Shown: in pieces, positions 23,339 to 34,879 of the stretch | Layout of the letters: each line of letters begins with the position of its first letter | Numbering within the stretch: the first letter of the stretch is position 1 | NCBI GenBank assembly: GCA_000729835.1 | Contig: JFHB01000113.1 | Location: 1 to 64,000 of the forward strand | DNA: 64,000 bases | Source: Atkinsonella hypoxylon | Lineage: Eukaryota; Ascomycota; Sordariomycetes; Hypocreales; Clavicipitaceae | Direction: 5' to 3' | Position numbers and translations under genes: made by a program | Notes under the pieces: model-generated | The model's input: only the letters and a program-made list of their open reading frames with translations | The model's database searches: none | What the model was told of the DNA's origin: nothing

Positions 23339-25093
23339 ATGTTGGTTCGGGCTTTCCTGCGCAATGGCTTCGGCCTTCTGCTCCCGCTGGCCATAGCCTG
23401 CTCAGTTTACCTGTACTTGTATCCATTCTTCGGCCGATGCGCCTTTCCTCTGCCCTCGCGGGACGCAGACGCGGCATTCGAATTGACGAAGAGGCTGCAT
23501 TGGCCCTATAAAGATGTCCAACTTCAAACAGCTTCTTTGCCGACAAGACAGGCTCCGTTTCGACTTCTTGCGCTTGGCGACCCTCAACTCGAAGGCGATA
23601 CTTCAATCCCAATAGCATACTTGGGCATATTTCCGCACGTCAAATCTCTCTTCCAGCGGCTTACCTTTCAAATCTGGCATGATTCCCTGAGGGATCGCGT
23701 GCGAGTCATGTTACATGACATTATTGATATTTTCTTCGAAGATATTCCTTTCATATTCGAATCATGGCGTAAGCGATTTGATCTCTTCGGCAATGACTTC
23801 TATCTCGCCCACATTTACAGAACTGTGCATTGGTGGACACAGCCAACCCATGTGTCGGTACTGGGAGATCTTCTTGGCAGTCAATGGATCGAGGATGACG
23901 AGTTTGACAGACGAGGCCACCGATTCTGGAATCGAACTTTCTCAGGAGGGGAGCGTGTCCCCGACTATGTCGCCAAGTGGCCAACCCCTGAATACAATCT
24001 CACGGGAATTCTTGATGGAAGTGAGGAGGAGAAAGTTTGGGCACGAAGAATCATGAATATAGCCGGCAATCATGACATTGGTTACGCAGGTGACCTGACA
24101 CCCGAACGAATGAACCGATTCGAACGGGTGTTTGGCAAAGCAAACTACGAGCTGCGATTTGAGCTGCCCGTAACAGATCCTGAACTCAATGCTACGATAC
24201 AGGATGATGAGATGAATCCGCTCTCTATGCGCCTTCCGCCCGAATTGCGAATTGTAGTCTTGAATGATATGAATCTTGACACACCAGCAAAAGACCAGGG
24301 ACTACAGGATGCGACATATCACTTTATCAACGCTGTCATTGGCACAGCGTGTCCCGTTGAGTACAAAGGTCAATTTACCTTGATCCTGACGCATATACCC
24401 TTGTACAAGCCTGCTGGCGTCTGTGTCGACGCGCCCTTCTTTGACTTCCACGGGGCTCAAGATGGGGGTGGTGTCAAGGAACAATATCTGCTGAGTGCTG
24501 ATGCAAGTAAAGGTCTTCTGGAGGGCATCTTCGGTGTCAGTCGTGATCCTCAAGCATCCGGTCAGGGCTTAGGCCGCCCTGGCCTCGTTCTTAATGGCCA
24601 CGACCATGAAGGTTGTGATACGTATCACTTTGTCAACCAAACGAATGGCACCAGCCCGGATGAGAGGGCTTGGGAATCCCGTCGCTGGCTAGATGTGAAG
24701 CTGTCCAACATTCCGTCCATGGAAAAGCATCCTGGTCGCCGCGAGATCACCGTGCGCAGCATGATGGGGGATTTTGGTGGAAATGCGGGTTTGCTCAGCA
24801 TGTGGTTTAACCATGAGAGTTGGGAATGGGAATACGAATATGTTGATTGTCCGCTTGGGCAACAGCATTTCTGGTGGATGACGCACTTCTTGATACTGGG
24901 TGTACTTTTATCTGGCCTGTTCTACGTCTTGGTCATCTGCCTCGAGACACGCGGTATTGATGTAGATGCCGCATATTGTCAAGGCGTCCAGTGGGTGCGA
25001 ACCAAGCTGGGAGAAGTCCGAAGAGCTAGAGGATGGAAAGGGGCACAGAGCAGCTTGGCATCACAAAATGGCATCTCCTCGGGGAAATCATGA
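23339..25093 (+). CDS. Ted1/Cdc1-family metallophosphoesterase (GPI-anchor remodelling)
   Basis: ER-membrane calcineurin-like phosphoesterase of the Cdc1/Ted1/PGAP5 group, which removes ethanolamine phosphate from GPI-anchor mannoses so that GPI proteins can leave the ER. One exon, 584 residues from 23339; the long form (628) starts at 23207. A membrane segment lies near the N-terminus (FGLLLPLAIACSVYLYLYPF). The five metal-binding blocks are present in order: GDPQLEGD, GDLLGSQ, AGNHDIGY, LTHIPLY and NGHDHEGCD. A second membrane segment near the end (THFLILGVLLSGLFYVLVI) is followed by a short tail. The glutamine in the first block (GDPQ, in place of GDxH) is usual in this group. Ted1 versus Cdc1 cannot be settled by eye. 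The 5' choice rests on the N-terminal pattern of relatives. Confidence 0.92.
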   Translation: MLVRAFLRNGFGLLLPLAIACSVYLYLYPFFGRCAFPLPSRDADAAFELTKRLHWPYKDVQLQTASLPTRQAPFRLLALGDPQLEGDTSIPIAYLGIFPHVKSLFQRLTFQIWHDSLRDRVRVMLHDIIDIFFEDIPFIFESWRKRFDLFGNDFYLAHIYRTVHWWTQPTHVSVLGDLLGSQWIEDDEFDRRGHRFWNRTFSGGERVPDYVAKWPTPEYNLTGILDGSEEEKVWARRIMNIAGNHDIGYAGDLTPERMNRFERVFGKANYELRFELPVTDPELNATIQDDEMNPLSMRLPPELRIVVLNDMNLDTPAKDQGLQDATYHFINAVIGTACPVEYKGQFTLILTHIPLYKPAGVCVDAPFFDFHGAQDGGGVKEQYLLSADASKGLLEGIFGVSRDPQASGQGLGRPGLVLNGHDHEGCDTYHFVNQTNGTSPDERAWESRRWLDVKLSNIPSMEKHPGRREITVRSMMGDFGGNAGLLSMWFNHESWEWEYEYVDCPLGQQHFWWMTHFLILGVLLSGLFYVLVICLETRGIDVDAAYCQGVQWVRTKLGEVRRARGWKGAQSSLASQNGISSGKS

Positions 25094-25806
25094 TATCCGC
25101 GATTGCTGAGGGTTTCTGTACGTCATGAGCTTGGCTTCTACCTGAATAGGTCTCGGTAGCGACGGCATTTGGTTTTTTGTTTTGTTTGCATGGGTTGGGG
25201 CGTACTTCGTGTTCTCTGTTCGTCGTTTGCTTATGCGGCTGGTGGTGTTACAAAATCTTGCTGTACGGCATTGCTTGTAAATGTATCTACTTGATTTGAT
25301 CATAGTCAAAGGGGCATAGACCGGCGGCTAGTTTATAATGTTAATGGTGTTCACCATCATGGTCTCTGTAATCATCGGACTTTCTTCGATATTCAAAACC
25401 TCTGTCGCTTTTCGCTTGAGATGGATCGTACAGGAAACGAGCGGATGATATGGTAAAAAAAGTCGACGTCTAAGTCAACTCAGACATATCTGCAAGGAAG
25501 GACGTGGTTCCGCTTCGCGGCAGAGGGACCAAGACGCATGAGTCCATGCAGAAGTTTGCCGGACCACCCAAATCGACTGTGAGACAAATTGACACGGGAA
25601 ACTATATTTGTGACTAGAAGGGGTTCCTCAAGCTGTGCGACGCCCCAAGCGTGATAGGCAGCCTTGTCTTGTCTCGATAGCCAGATATATCAAAGCCAAA
25701 TGGTCATGTATCGCACACCACAACACCTGAAGGTAGGATATTGCTCAAATAGTCCGTAGCCATTTCCTGATACTCATCTGTTTACCAGTCTGCTTCGATC
25801 ACCAAA
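25094..25806. other. Intergenic, no gene seen
   Basis: 3' region of TED1 and 5' region of the small secreted protein gene. Nothing recognised. Confidence 0.6.
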
Positions 25807-26341
25807 ATGTTCATCTTGCTCTTCCTTGAAGTCATTCTTTACCTCGGCCTGTCGCAGGCCTCTCCGCGGCTCACTTCCTCTCCAGCTTGCTCGAATATCT
25901 CATCAAGCACACTCATCCCTTCGTCCTCTCCTGCAGACGATTGTTCTCCTGCTGGAGATTGCGATTGCTCCAAGATCGAGGACAAGAATAGCGATGCGTA
26001 AGACATAGGACTCGGGGAGGGGGGGGGGTTTTTCTCCCTCTCTCACGTCGCGGTTTCTTTCTTACACTTGCGGGTGCAGGTACTTCCAATGCGTTACGAA
26101 CCCGAACTGTGAGCACTGCTGGGTCTCTAGAACAACTGCGACAACATCTCGTGAGATGGCGAATTCTACCCAGTCCGCCGCCACAAACTGCGGTACTCCA
26201 AGTCCGATGCTCTGTGTGGATGCAACTTACGATACCGGGCTCAAAACTGTGATGCAGCAGCTCATTACCCCTGCATCGTCAACCAAGGCCCATGTCACAA
26301 TGACAGATACGCTGGGCGCGACAACGCCATTCATAGAATGA
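25807..26341 (+). CDS. Small cysteine-rich secreted protein (candidate effector)
   Basis: Exons 25807-25997 and 26080-26341 (intron GTAAGA...GTGCAG, phase 2) give 150 residues. The N-terminus is a strong signal peptide (MFILLFLEVILYLGLSQASP). The mature part has nine cysteines: one in SSPACSN, then DDCSP, GDCDCSK, a cluster FQCVTNPNCEHCWV at the start of exon 2, then TNCGTP and MLCVD. The first 40 mature residues are Ser/Pro-rich. No family is recognised. Signal peptide, size and cysteine density fit the loose definition of a fungal effector or antimicrobial-like secreted protein. The intron contains a G run of ten (about 26019-26028). Confidence 0.7.
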
Positions 26342-27117
26342 CAGAAGGATCATATATGGTCTGCAGGAGGCCGTTATGGATGGATTTCTGCGCTTGTGGT
26401 TATTGCATTTCGAATCAACGCTTCGTAATGGTCTTCAGATGGAACGCTGATGAGAGGTGGCTTTTTATCTACCTTTTTTCCTTCCCTTCTGTAGAAATAA
26501 GACTAAGACCGCAAATAAAGACGAACACAATGGAACCAGGCGCTCTCTCTAAGTGCAGAACGATTAATGCTTGAGCAACTCCACTTCTGAAACTTTACAG
26601 AAGACGAACCAGGAACTCTGGTGGTTCAATTATGCGGCCTTCCAAGTCTTGTCTCGAATCTTTTTCATGGGGTCCGTAGGAGGCTGAATGCCATGATTGT
26701 GGGAATCTTATACGTCGATCGAATGGGGTTGCCCGTAATGTACGGTGTTCTTTTCCAGAGCTTCAAAGCGCTTTCACGAGCTTGTGAAAGCGTCATAGCA
26801 GCAGAATGACAACATGAACGAAACACGTCGAGCTTGTTACTTTTGAACCGCTTGTCTATTGCGAATGGGAGACAGGCAAAGTCTTGTTTCAAAAAGTGGC
26901 TGCACAAAGCCGAGGTAGCACAGTGAGCGCCACTGATACAATCCGTTCGAACCAATGATGAAATAGTTCTATTCGTGTCGATTCCCCCAGCCTTAATCTG
27001 ATTAAACCAAAACCAAACGCCGTGAGTTCTTATGCCAAGTGTGGCGAGGGAATATAATATTCTGAGCACGAAATCTGCAGTGATGAAGTTGGAGTATCAA
27101 GAACAAGTCAGATTAAG
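26342..27117. other. Intergenic, no gene seen
   Basis: A minus-strand open frame (26665-27069) has no recognisable motif and ill-suited composition. I see nothing else. Confidence 0.55.
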
Positions 27118-28092
27118 TCATGCGGCGACTGTCACATCAAGGGCGTAGTCTGACAGTGGACTACCCTCAACGTATTGGGCTGTGTGACCTGCGCTTGGTA
27201 TGACCTCCTCTTCTGCACCATCAGACCAACCGCGCTCTTGACCCCAGCAGATCATCCGCTTTGATTCGTTCGCTACATTAAGCAAACCGCGCATCATGGC
27301 ACCGGTCTTTTTGACACTAGACCAGGCTTCAAACTCAATCACCGCCGTCGTGGGGATTTGTTCAATGACACTGGACAGAAGCCGGGCGCTGAACTGTTCG
27401 TAAAATCCATCGCATCTGCGAAACCCTTTGAAGGCGCTATCACTTGGATCGCACTCCACGTAGACGGTCAACTTGCGGACATTGACACAATCCTTCAAAC
27501 CAAGCGCATCATTGACGATCCATCCCCGTGGAGGAGCGTTCCACCCAGGGCCAAGCCGCAGCTCTAACGAAGTGATGGATTGTCGTTGAACTGCTTTTAG
27601 TCGCGCCAGCATCGGCTTCTTGGATTTGAAATATTTTCCTGGATAAGTGGGGAAAATTCGTACGCTGCGCGTGCTGTAGAAAAAATGAGTCGCTTCGTTA
27701 TGAATCTGTTGACAAACCCGCATGAGTCCAAGGGCTTTGTGGAAACGTTTGTGATTGTCGGGCCCAAGATCTAGAACTTTCTTGGAATCACTGAAGTATT
27801 GCTCATAAACCTTGAGACGCAACTCAGATGGCAGATCTAAAAAACGGAATGGTGTTGCGGGCACCCTACTCTTGCGTTTCAATGGTATCAGGGGCGTGTC
27901 GAGTGTCAGAGAAGCAATAGATAGAAGAATGACATCATCAGTCCGTGCAGTTTCATGTACAGATTCCGAAGAGGTTGTGGAAGGCTTGGAATCCGCTGTG
28001 GACGCCATCGGAGTCACGGATCGTGGGACGAGGCCTGAAAGCAATTTGGAGCCCCTTTTCGTCGGTCGCGGAGCCATGTCTGATTTGTTCAA
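27118..28092 (-). CDS. F-box-like fungal protein
   Basis: Single exon, up to 324 residues; the ATG at 28077 (MAPRPTKRG) is an equally good start. Residues about 80-145 have the fungal F-box/2EXR-like pattern FRFLDLPSELRLKVYEQYF, followed by the typical LMRVCQQIHNEATHFFYS, where a short helix pair precedes 'inherited' scaffold sequence. The N-terminal 75 residues are Ser/Thr/Pro-rich and disordered. The C-terminal half (LELRLGPGWNAPPRGW, then LTVYVECDPSD) fits the repeated strand pattern of these proteins. Likely role: substrate adaptor or scaffold; the target is unknown. Such genes are numerous and fast-evolving in filamentous fungi. Confidence 0.7.
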   Translation of the reverse strand: MNKSDMAPRPTKRGSKLLSGLVPRSVTPMASTADSKPSTTSSESVHETARTDDVILLSIASLTLDTPLIPLKRKSRVPATPFRFLDLPSELRLKVYEQYFSDSKKVLDLGPDNHKRFHKALGLMRVCQQIHNEATHFFYSTRSVRIFPTYPGKYFKSKKPMLARLKAVQRQSITSLELRLGPGWNAPPRGWIVNDALGLKDCVNVRKLTVYVECDPSDSAFKGFRRCDGFYEQFSARLLSSVIEQIPTTAVIEFEAWSSVKKTGAMMRGLLNVANESKRMICWGQERGWSDGAEEEVIPSAGHTAQYVEGSPLSDYALDVTVAA

Positions 28093-29125
28093 CCTGCGTG
28101 GCCAGAAGATGGTAAACTAACGGGTGGCGAGTTTCGCGAAGAACGAGGGCAGGGGCGACAGAGTCAGCAGGATTTGGCTGTTCAAAAATCGTGATAAACT
28201 GCTGTAATGATATTCTTGTGTTTATTCCTATGGGCAAGTTTTGGCTATTGATCAATAGGTTCGAGCAGGAGCTGAATGAGAGAGGGTGGTGCCATCGCGA
28301 AGTTTTAAGGCCGCGGAGACCACCCACCCTCTAGGACGCAGCATAGGCGGACATGGCGTCAAACTTTACTATGAAAAGGTAAGATCAATCGTTTCTTATG
28401 TTGAAGATAGGTTCGGTCCTTAGACGAATCTCTTGAAGGTGGCCGTGATGCTGTGGTGGAGGGGAGCAGTCGGTGATGAAGAGACCAAATTCATACGATA
28501 ACTCCATAACTAGTCTGTACTTGATGGGGTCATCCAATCCTTACGATCGTGTGAAAGGAGCACAGCCACAGTGAAAACAACGGCACCAGGTACCTAGGTT
28601 AGGTAGGTAGGTACCGAGGTAGGTACCCGGTACACAGCGTGATTGCTGGTGCTTCTATCGCAGCCTAGCCACCAAATAAATTGAAAGTACTCCGTAACAA
28701 GGCTCACCTCAGCTCACCTCATCACACCAGGTCTGGGCCCTTTGCAAATTCGTCGAGTCTCCAGTGCTCCACTATCAAACCTAAAAGCGATATCGCTAAC
28801 GGTAATGTTCCGGTTCACGGCGAAATCGAATATCCGGCGGCCACCGTGACAGGTCGCCCCTAGCAGTGAATTTGTGGCTGTAAATTTTCAGTTGGGAAAG
28901 CTGGCTTTCTATTCCGTATCACCTCATGCAATTCCATCCATCATATTGGGAAAACCAAGATCCTGTACCCTCCCAAGAATTTGGCCCCCTTTCCGGAAAT
29001 CAAACCGTTCGCCGCCTTTTAGCAGCGCTGACATTTCAAAAACATCCTGAACGAATCGCACAATATTCCTGTGAACTTCGAGTCTGCGTCGACACATCAT
29101 CTTCCATCGACTTCCGCCACCCGCG
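28093..29125. other. Divergent upstream region (F-box-like / TIM50)
   Basis: Shared promoter space of two divergent genes. Contains a GGTAGGTACC-type cluster (28588-28633) and TACTCCGTA at 28688-28696. No gene recognised. Confidence 0.6.
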
Positions 29126-30776
29126 ATGTTGTCAAGAATAGCTCGGGCTCCGCGCCCGGGCTTCCTGACAACACAGCTCTCGCGAACCGCTAGATCAACG
29201 ATACTGCACAATAGGCAGGCCTTTCCGTTCATGTCACTACCGGCGCGTACATTCGCAAGCCCTAGCAATAGCGACAAAAACGACAGCCAAAAGCAACCTC
29301 CGGCGCAGAACAATCCCGATTTCCAATCGCAAGCCAGCACAGACCCCGCCTCCTCCGGAAACCTCTCAGCATCAGAAGTGAAAAGCAAGGAATCCTCCAA
29401 TAAAGTGGAACCCATCCCTTTCCACAAACTCCCAGATCTGACGCAAGGTATTCCCTCAACTTTGGACGAGGAGTTGAGGAAACAGTCTGGCAAGTCATCA
29501 TCGGCTCTCGAAGCCGTGGACCAGGACCAAACTTCAGGGAGTCGCGAGAAGCGGGATCATTCGGAATATGTTTCAACCAGCGATCGCAACCGTAAATGGT
29601 GGACGCGGTTTGTTCTTCTAGCAACGGCTGCGGGAGGTTCTTTCGCAGTGCTTTATATGGGACGTGACTGGGACGACGCTATTGAAGCAGCGCGCCACGA
29701 CAACATCCCTAATGGTTGGAGTCCTGCTCTCTGGTGGCAGAGGGCCAAAGCTCGCATGGGCGACTCTGTCTCGTACTACCAGGACCCTGCTTTCGACAAG
29801 CTTCTCCCTGACCCTGATCCCAGCTTCGAGCGGCCTTATACTCTCTGCTTGAGCTTGGATGATCTGCTCGTGCACAGCGAATGGACACGTGAGCATGGTT
29901 GGAGAGTGGCCAAGCGACCGGGTACGGATTACTTTATCCGTTATCTCAGCCAGTACTACGAATTAGTCCTCTTTACAACCATTCCATTTGCTATAGGTGA
30001 ACCTATTGTTCGCAAGTTGGATCCCTTCCGCTTCATTATGTGGCCATTGTTTCGCGAGGCGACCAAATATGAGGACGGCGAAATCGTCAAGGTATGCTCC
30101 CGGGATTTAAGCCAATACACGCAGTATAATACTAATATTGTACTAGGACCTCTCATATCTCAACCGAGACCTGTCAAAAGTAATAATTATTGATACCAAG
30201 GCACAACATGTCCGCAAACAGCCAGAAAACGCCATCTTGCTGGAGCCTTGGAAGGGTGATCCCAAGGACAATGAGCTTGTTGCCCTCATTCCATTTCTCG
30301 AGTACATTCACACTATGCAATATTCCGATGTTCGCAAGGTTCTCAAGTCATTTGAGGGCAAACATATCCCCACTGAATTTGCCCGTCGCGAGGCCATTGC
30401 ACGAAGAGAGTTTAACAAGCAGCTAGAGCAGAAGAAAAAATCCAAGGGATCTGGCATTGGAGCCCTAAGCAATCTTCTGGGGTTGAAGCCAAGCAATATG
30501 AGCATGACGCTGGCGCCGGAAGGTGAACAAAACCCATCCGAGGCGTTCTCTCAGGGCAAGATGCTGCAGGATCTTGCCCGCGAGAGAGGACAGCGCAACT
30601 ATGAATTGTTGGAAAAGGAGATTCGAGAAAATGGCGAGAAGTGGTTGAAAGAGGAGCAGGTAGCGATGGAGAAGGCTCAGCAAGAGGCTATGAACAGCAT
30701 GATGGGATCCTTTTTCGGCATTTTTGGTCCCAAGCCAGCCGAAAATGCAACAGGTGCGGAAAAAGGCGTAAGTTGA
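29126..30776 (+). CDS. TIM50: Mitochondrial inner-membrane import receptor Tim50
   Basis: Subunit of the TIM23 presequence translocase; its intermembrane-space domain receives preproteins. Exons 29126-30091 and 30147-30776 (intron GTATGC...ACTAG, phase 0) give 531 residues. The N-terminus is a mitochondrial presequence rich in Arg/Ser (MLSRIARAPRPGFLTTQLSR). About 80 disordered residues follow, then a single membrane segment after NRKWW (TRFVLLATAAGGSFAVLYMG). The FCP1-like domain begins YTLCLSLDDLLVHSEW, where the phosphatase DxDxT is degenerate (SLDDL), as in known Tim50, so it is a receptor and not an enzyme. RVAKRPGTDYFIRYLSQYYE and LEPWKGDPKDNELV are signature blocks. The C-tail is a charged helix ending in a Met/Phe-rich stretch. 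Assignment is firm. Confidence 0.95.
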
Positions 30777-31229
30777 GGACGTGAGGACAATATCTTCTCC
30801 ACTTCTCATTGTTATAATTGTATTTCGTAAAACAGCATAGTTGATTAGCAAAAGGAGGACGTCGGATGACCAGTGGGAGCCGGTTACGGCGTGAAAACCC
30901 GAAGTAAGGTTTGTATTCATAATGGGATGAAGACGCGGGAGGTACGCTACACATGGAAGACTTTCATGCATTTTAGTATCCGGCTGTCAAGCACAGGCAG
31001 AGGGTCAGATGTAGTTATATGTATATTTATATGTATAATCAATGTAGACACTACGAACGATGTGTGCCATGCAGAATATGTACAAACGTGTTGGATCCCC
31101 GGTAGTCCCTTGCCCCTGAATCACAAATTAGACGTTGCCATCGGCAGAATTAGAGCCTAAGCTGTTACAGAGGTAACTACCGAACTTGCCATGTAGGTTT
31201 CGAGCCTCTGTCACCCCTTGCCAACCAAG
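30777..31229. other. Intergenic between convergent TIM50 and VTA1
   Basis: Shared 3' region. No gene or repeat seen. Confidence 0.6.
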
Positions 31230-32643
31230 TTACTGGGTATCAAGCAAAGCCAGCGCATTTCTAAGCTCCTGCACAGCAGTCGGTACGTCCTCAAAATTCA
31301 AAGCTGAGATGGCCCATCTTGCATGTTTCTGCGCCTGCTCAATGCGTTTAGGGTTTGGCGCGAGTGCCTTCGTTGGCGAAGAGCCTGCTCGATGAGCTGC
31401 AGGAACCATTGAAGGCGGAGCGGCAACAGCAGGGCTCGCGGCAGGCTTGGGGGTTGTCCCCCGGCCAGTTGTTGCTAGAGGGGGACCGGTCGTGTTTGTC
31501 GCATGCGAATGTGAAGTGAGCGCAATTGGGTCTGGAGGCGGGGGTGCAAACTGGGGCGTGACATTGGTCGGTATTTGGGGGGATCGTTGAAGAGGAACTT
31601 GGGCGCCTGGTGAAGGTACGGGGGACAGTTGTCCTGATGCTGGCTGTATGCCAGACGGGGCCTGCACAGAGCTTTGGCTCAACGGGGATGGGACAAACGA
31701 CTCGGCTGGAGTAAGAGGAGGTGGCGGGAAATAGCCTTCATGCGCAAGTGAAACGGGCTGTTCTCCTGCATCTTCAACATCTTCAACCGATGCTGCAGAT
31801 GGTCCTCGCGAACTGGTAATTTGCTGTACGGCCAGATCACTGGAGCGGGGGGGTTGGTCTGACTGTTCCTCGATACGTGGATTTGATAGATTAGGGTCTT
31901 TGCCCTCCCGAATGGCTTTCAGAATACGTGCTGCATTCCATTTGGCGAACTTGATCTTCTTCAGGACTTCGGGCTCGGGTGTGCCCCATTCGTGGGTCAG
32001 TTCGAAGAAAGTTGCGGCCGCGTCGAAAGTATCTGCTGTTTGTCTATCCTCGCGTTCGTAAGTATGATACTTGACAGCCCGTTTTCAGAGGAGGAGAAAA
32101 ATCGATTCGAAAGGAAAAAGGCTGCGGCAACCACTCGAGCGATGCAGTGCGCAGGGATCTGTACCTCGTCACCTTGCTGGCTTGCATTGCGCGTTCTGCA
32201 CGACTGAAGGTCTCTTGGGCAAATTGCTCGACATAGGCCTGACCGGCCGTGTTATCCACGATGGCGTCGTCATCGGCACGTTCTGTCTTGGTAGCCTCCA
32301 ATCTTTCAATCAGACCTTTTGTGAAGGCAAAACAGTCCTCGTCAGAGTTGTGAAGGCTCTTGGTAACAATTTGATTGACGGCGTGATATTCGCCTAACGA
32401 CATTGACGGTTAGTGTCTATCCATGAAAAAAAAAAAAAAAAAGACTTCTTTCGTTGGTGCAAAGTCACGGCAACCGCCTCCCCTCCCCTCCCCTCCCCTC
32501 CCCCTTCGTGATTTTGGATTCATGTCGATGGACTTACACCAATATGCGATTGCCGGCTTGATGGCGCGAAGCTGGTTCGCCCGATTGATAAAGCGACTGA
32601 CCTCGGGGATCTTCAGAGGTGGGGGAAGCGGCGCGGAGCTCAT
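31230..32643 (-). CDS. VTA1: Vta1/LIP5-like ESCRT regulator of Vps4
   Basis: Binds and activates the AAA ATPase Vps4 in multivesicular-body sorting. Exons 32643-32538, 32393-32165 and 32043-31230 give 382 residues. The N-terminal tandem-MIT region starts LKIPEVSRFINRANQLRAIK, then YWCEYHAVNQIV across junction 1 and GQAYVEQFAQETFSRAERAM. Exon 3 begins TADTFDAAATFFELT, then EVLKKIKFAKWNAARILKAI. A long Pro/Ser-rich linker (about residues 190-340) follows. The C-terminal Vta1 dimerisation helix pair is IEQAQKHARWAISALNFED and VPTAVQELRNALALL. Intron 1 (32394-32537) carries a poly-A/T run and a CTCCC repeat. Phase is kept at both junctions. The linker is rich in short PxP runs, as in relatives. 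Confidence 0.93.
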
Positions 32644-33394
32644 TCTGGGAGAAAGGGAGGAAGAGCGTAGCTCGCTTTCAGAACTTGCGGAAGGTTGCTA
32701 CAAGGTTCCAAGCAACTGAAGTAAGACTACCGCGTGATGGCTGCTGGGAATATATCACTTCTGCGGGAGTTCATGTAGTTCATGTAGTTCATGTAGCTTG
32801 CCTGCAGTCGCAGCCTCTTCTTGGTCAAGCGGTGCAAGCAAGCACCCGTGCTCGCGCCACAATGCCGATACAAGCGGTTCCACTACCAGCAGCGATGGGT
32901 CGGCCTCGATACTCACACTGGTTCCCTTAATTATGAGTGCAGAGTCAGGCACACAGCTAAAATTGTGAAGCCCGTTCATCCTCACTAGCAATCCCTTCAA
33001 TAGCAAGCGAGAGGCTAAGCAGAGCCGCTACGGTGTGAGGCTTACGATGTACCCGACGCTTGCTAGTAGTTACTTCTGCTATAGTGCAAGTCAGTATTGC
33101 AGAGGAAGTACCTCGCAGAGTCCTTGCTTGATTGGTGAGGCGATGGCTGTGGCTGGGTCGTGGTTTGGAAATAGAAGCTGGTGGACACCAGAGGTTAATT
33201 GCGACCGAAATTGGCAACCAGACATTATTATTAATACACGGTGGCCTCTTTGCATGTAACCCTCGACGTCGATGCATCGTGACAAAAGTTGCCTTACCCC
33301 TCAACATTGGTTGCACGCCCTCTCTTGTCACCAGTTTGGCTTTCTTGGCTCCCAGCAAGTCTTCTACCTTGAGAGACACAGATTCTAAGCAGCA
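32644..33394. other. Divergent upstream region (VTA1 / PDI)
   Basis: Contains three tandem copies of TTCATGTAG (about 32768-32795). Otherwise nothing recognised. Confidence 0.55.
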
Positions 33395-34879
33395 ATGCAT
33401 ACTCCTGTTGTTGCCGCCGCCTTGTCGGCAGTTCTGTTTTCCTTGCCAGCCGTGCACGGCCTGTATACCAAAGACTCACCTGTTTTGCAATTGAACGCGA
33501 AAACTTACAACACTTTGATCGCTCAATCAAACCATACTTCGGTAAGTTGTAGTCCGCCATAGGAAATCGTCATGCCGCCCGTATCACGAGTCTCATGCGT
33601 CACGCAGGTAGTCGAGTTTTATGCCCCTTGGTGTGGCCACTGTAGAAATCTCAAGCCAGCTTACGAAAAGGCAGCCAAGAAACTGGACGGCCTTGCAAAA
33701 GTTGCCGCTGTCGACTGTGATGATGAGATGAACAAGCAGTTTTGCAGCGCAATGGGTGTTCAGGGATTCCCAACTCTGATGACTGTACGCCCAGGCAAGA
33801 AACCAGGCAGCAAACCCGTTGTAGAGACCTACCAAGGACCCCGTACAGCTACGGCTATAACTGAAGCTGTCGTGAGTAAGATAAATAATCATGTCACGCG
33901 GGTTACTGATCAGGACTTGGACACTTTCTTGGCCGGTGACAAGCCCAAGGCTATATTATTCACTGAGAAGGGATCCACGAGTGCTTTGTTGCGGAGTCTC
34001 GCCATTGACTTTCTAGACGTAATTTCAGTCGGACAGATCCGTAACAAGGAAACTAAGTCCGCACAGAAATTCGGAATTGAGAAGTATCCTACATTCGTGC
34101 TGGTCCCGGGAGGAAACGAAGAACCCATCATTTACAATGGCGATCTTAAAAAGAAGGACATGGTGGAATTTTTGAAACAAGTCGGCGAGCCCAACCCGGA
34201 CCCTGCTCCAGTCAAGTCCAAGTCCAAGTCCAAGTCCAAGTCGCAATCCAAAGCTAAGCCAAAGAACGAGAAGAACGAACAATTCAAGGCTGGTGGCACA
34301 GACGCATCCGAGGAGGCCAAGGGAACCGATGGAGAATCAACATCAGCCGAGGTTCCAAAATCCTCGCCTGAAATGACTCCCATCACCACAGTCACTACCA
34401 TGGAAGCCTTGACCGAAAAGTGCCTGCATCCCAAAGCCCACACATGCATCATTGCATTTATTCCTGTAGAGGCTCCAGAAAGTGGCACCAAAGTCATCTC
34501 ATCTTTGTCTCATCTCAACGCCAAATATCTCCAGGGACATCGACAGCTTTTCACCTTCCTTGCCGTCACAAACCAGGTTGAGGGAGTTGGCGCTATCCAA
34601 CAGGCCCTAGGAATTGGTGCCGACGTCGAGTTAGTCGCCATCAATGCTCGTCGTGCGTGGTGGAGACATTATCAGGGCGATTTTGGGATCGAGAGCGTGG
34701 AATCATGGATAGACTCCATTCGCATGGGCGAGGGTTCTAAGGCGAAGTTGCCAAAGGGCATTGTCCAACATGGTGCTGAGACATCTTCGGACTCGGCAGA
34801 CTCGTCAACCGAGCACTCAACTGAGTCCACCCCCCAAGAAGAAGCATCGCAGGAGGAGGTAAAACATGAAGAACTTTAA
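33395..34879 (+). CDS. Mpd1-like protein disulfide isomerase (ER)
   Basis: ER-lumen thiol oxidoreductase of the PDI family (Mpd1/ERp38-like in filamentous fungi). Exons 33395-33541 and 33608-34879 give 472 residues. The signal peptide is MHTPVVAAALSAVLFSLPAVHG. The single thioredoxin domain carries the redox site EFYAPWCGHCRNLKPAYEKA and the cis-proline loop VQGFPTLM. A second, redox-inactive thioredoxin-like region follows (IEKYPTFVLVPGG). Then comes an odd low-complexity linker of alternating Lys-Ser (about residues 240-258) and acidic sequence. The C-terminus is VKHEEL, a diverged form of HDEL that could still act in ER retrieval. A third weak domain (about 300-410) lacks CxxC. The intron falls just before the redox motif. 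The single active site argues against classical two-site Pdi1. Confidence 0.9.

Noticed and set aside
26665..27069. 134-codon minus-strand open frame
   Set aside because: No recognisable motif, no splice support, composition unlike neighbouring genes.
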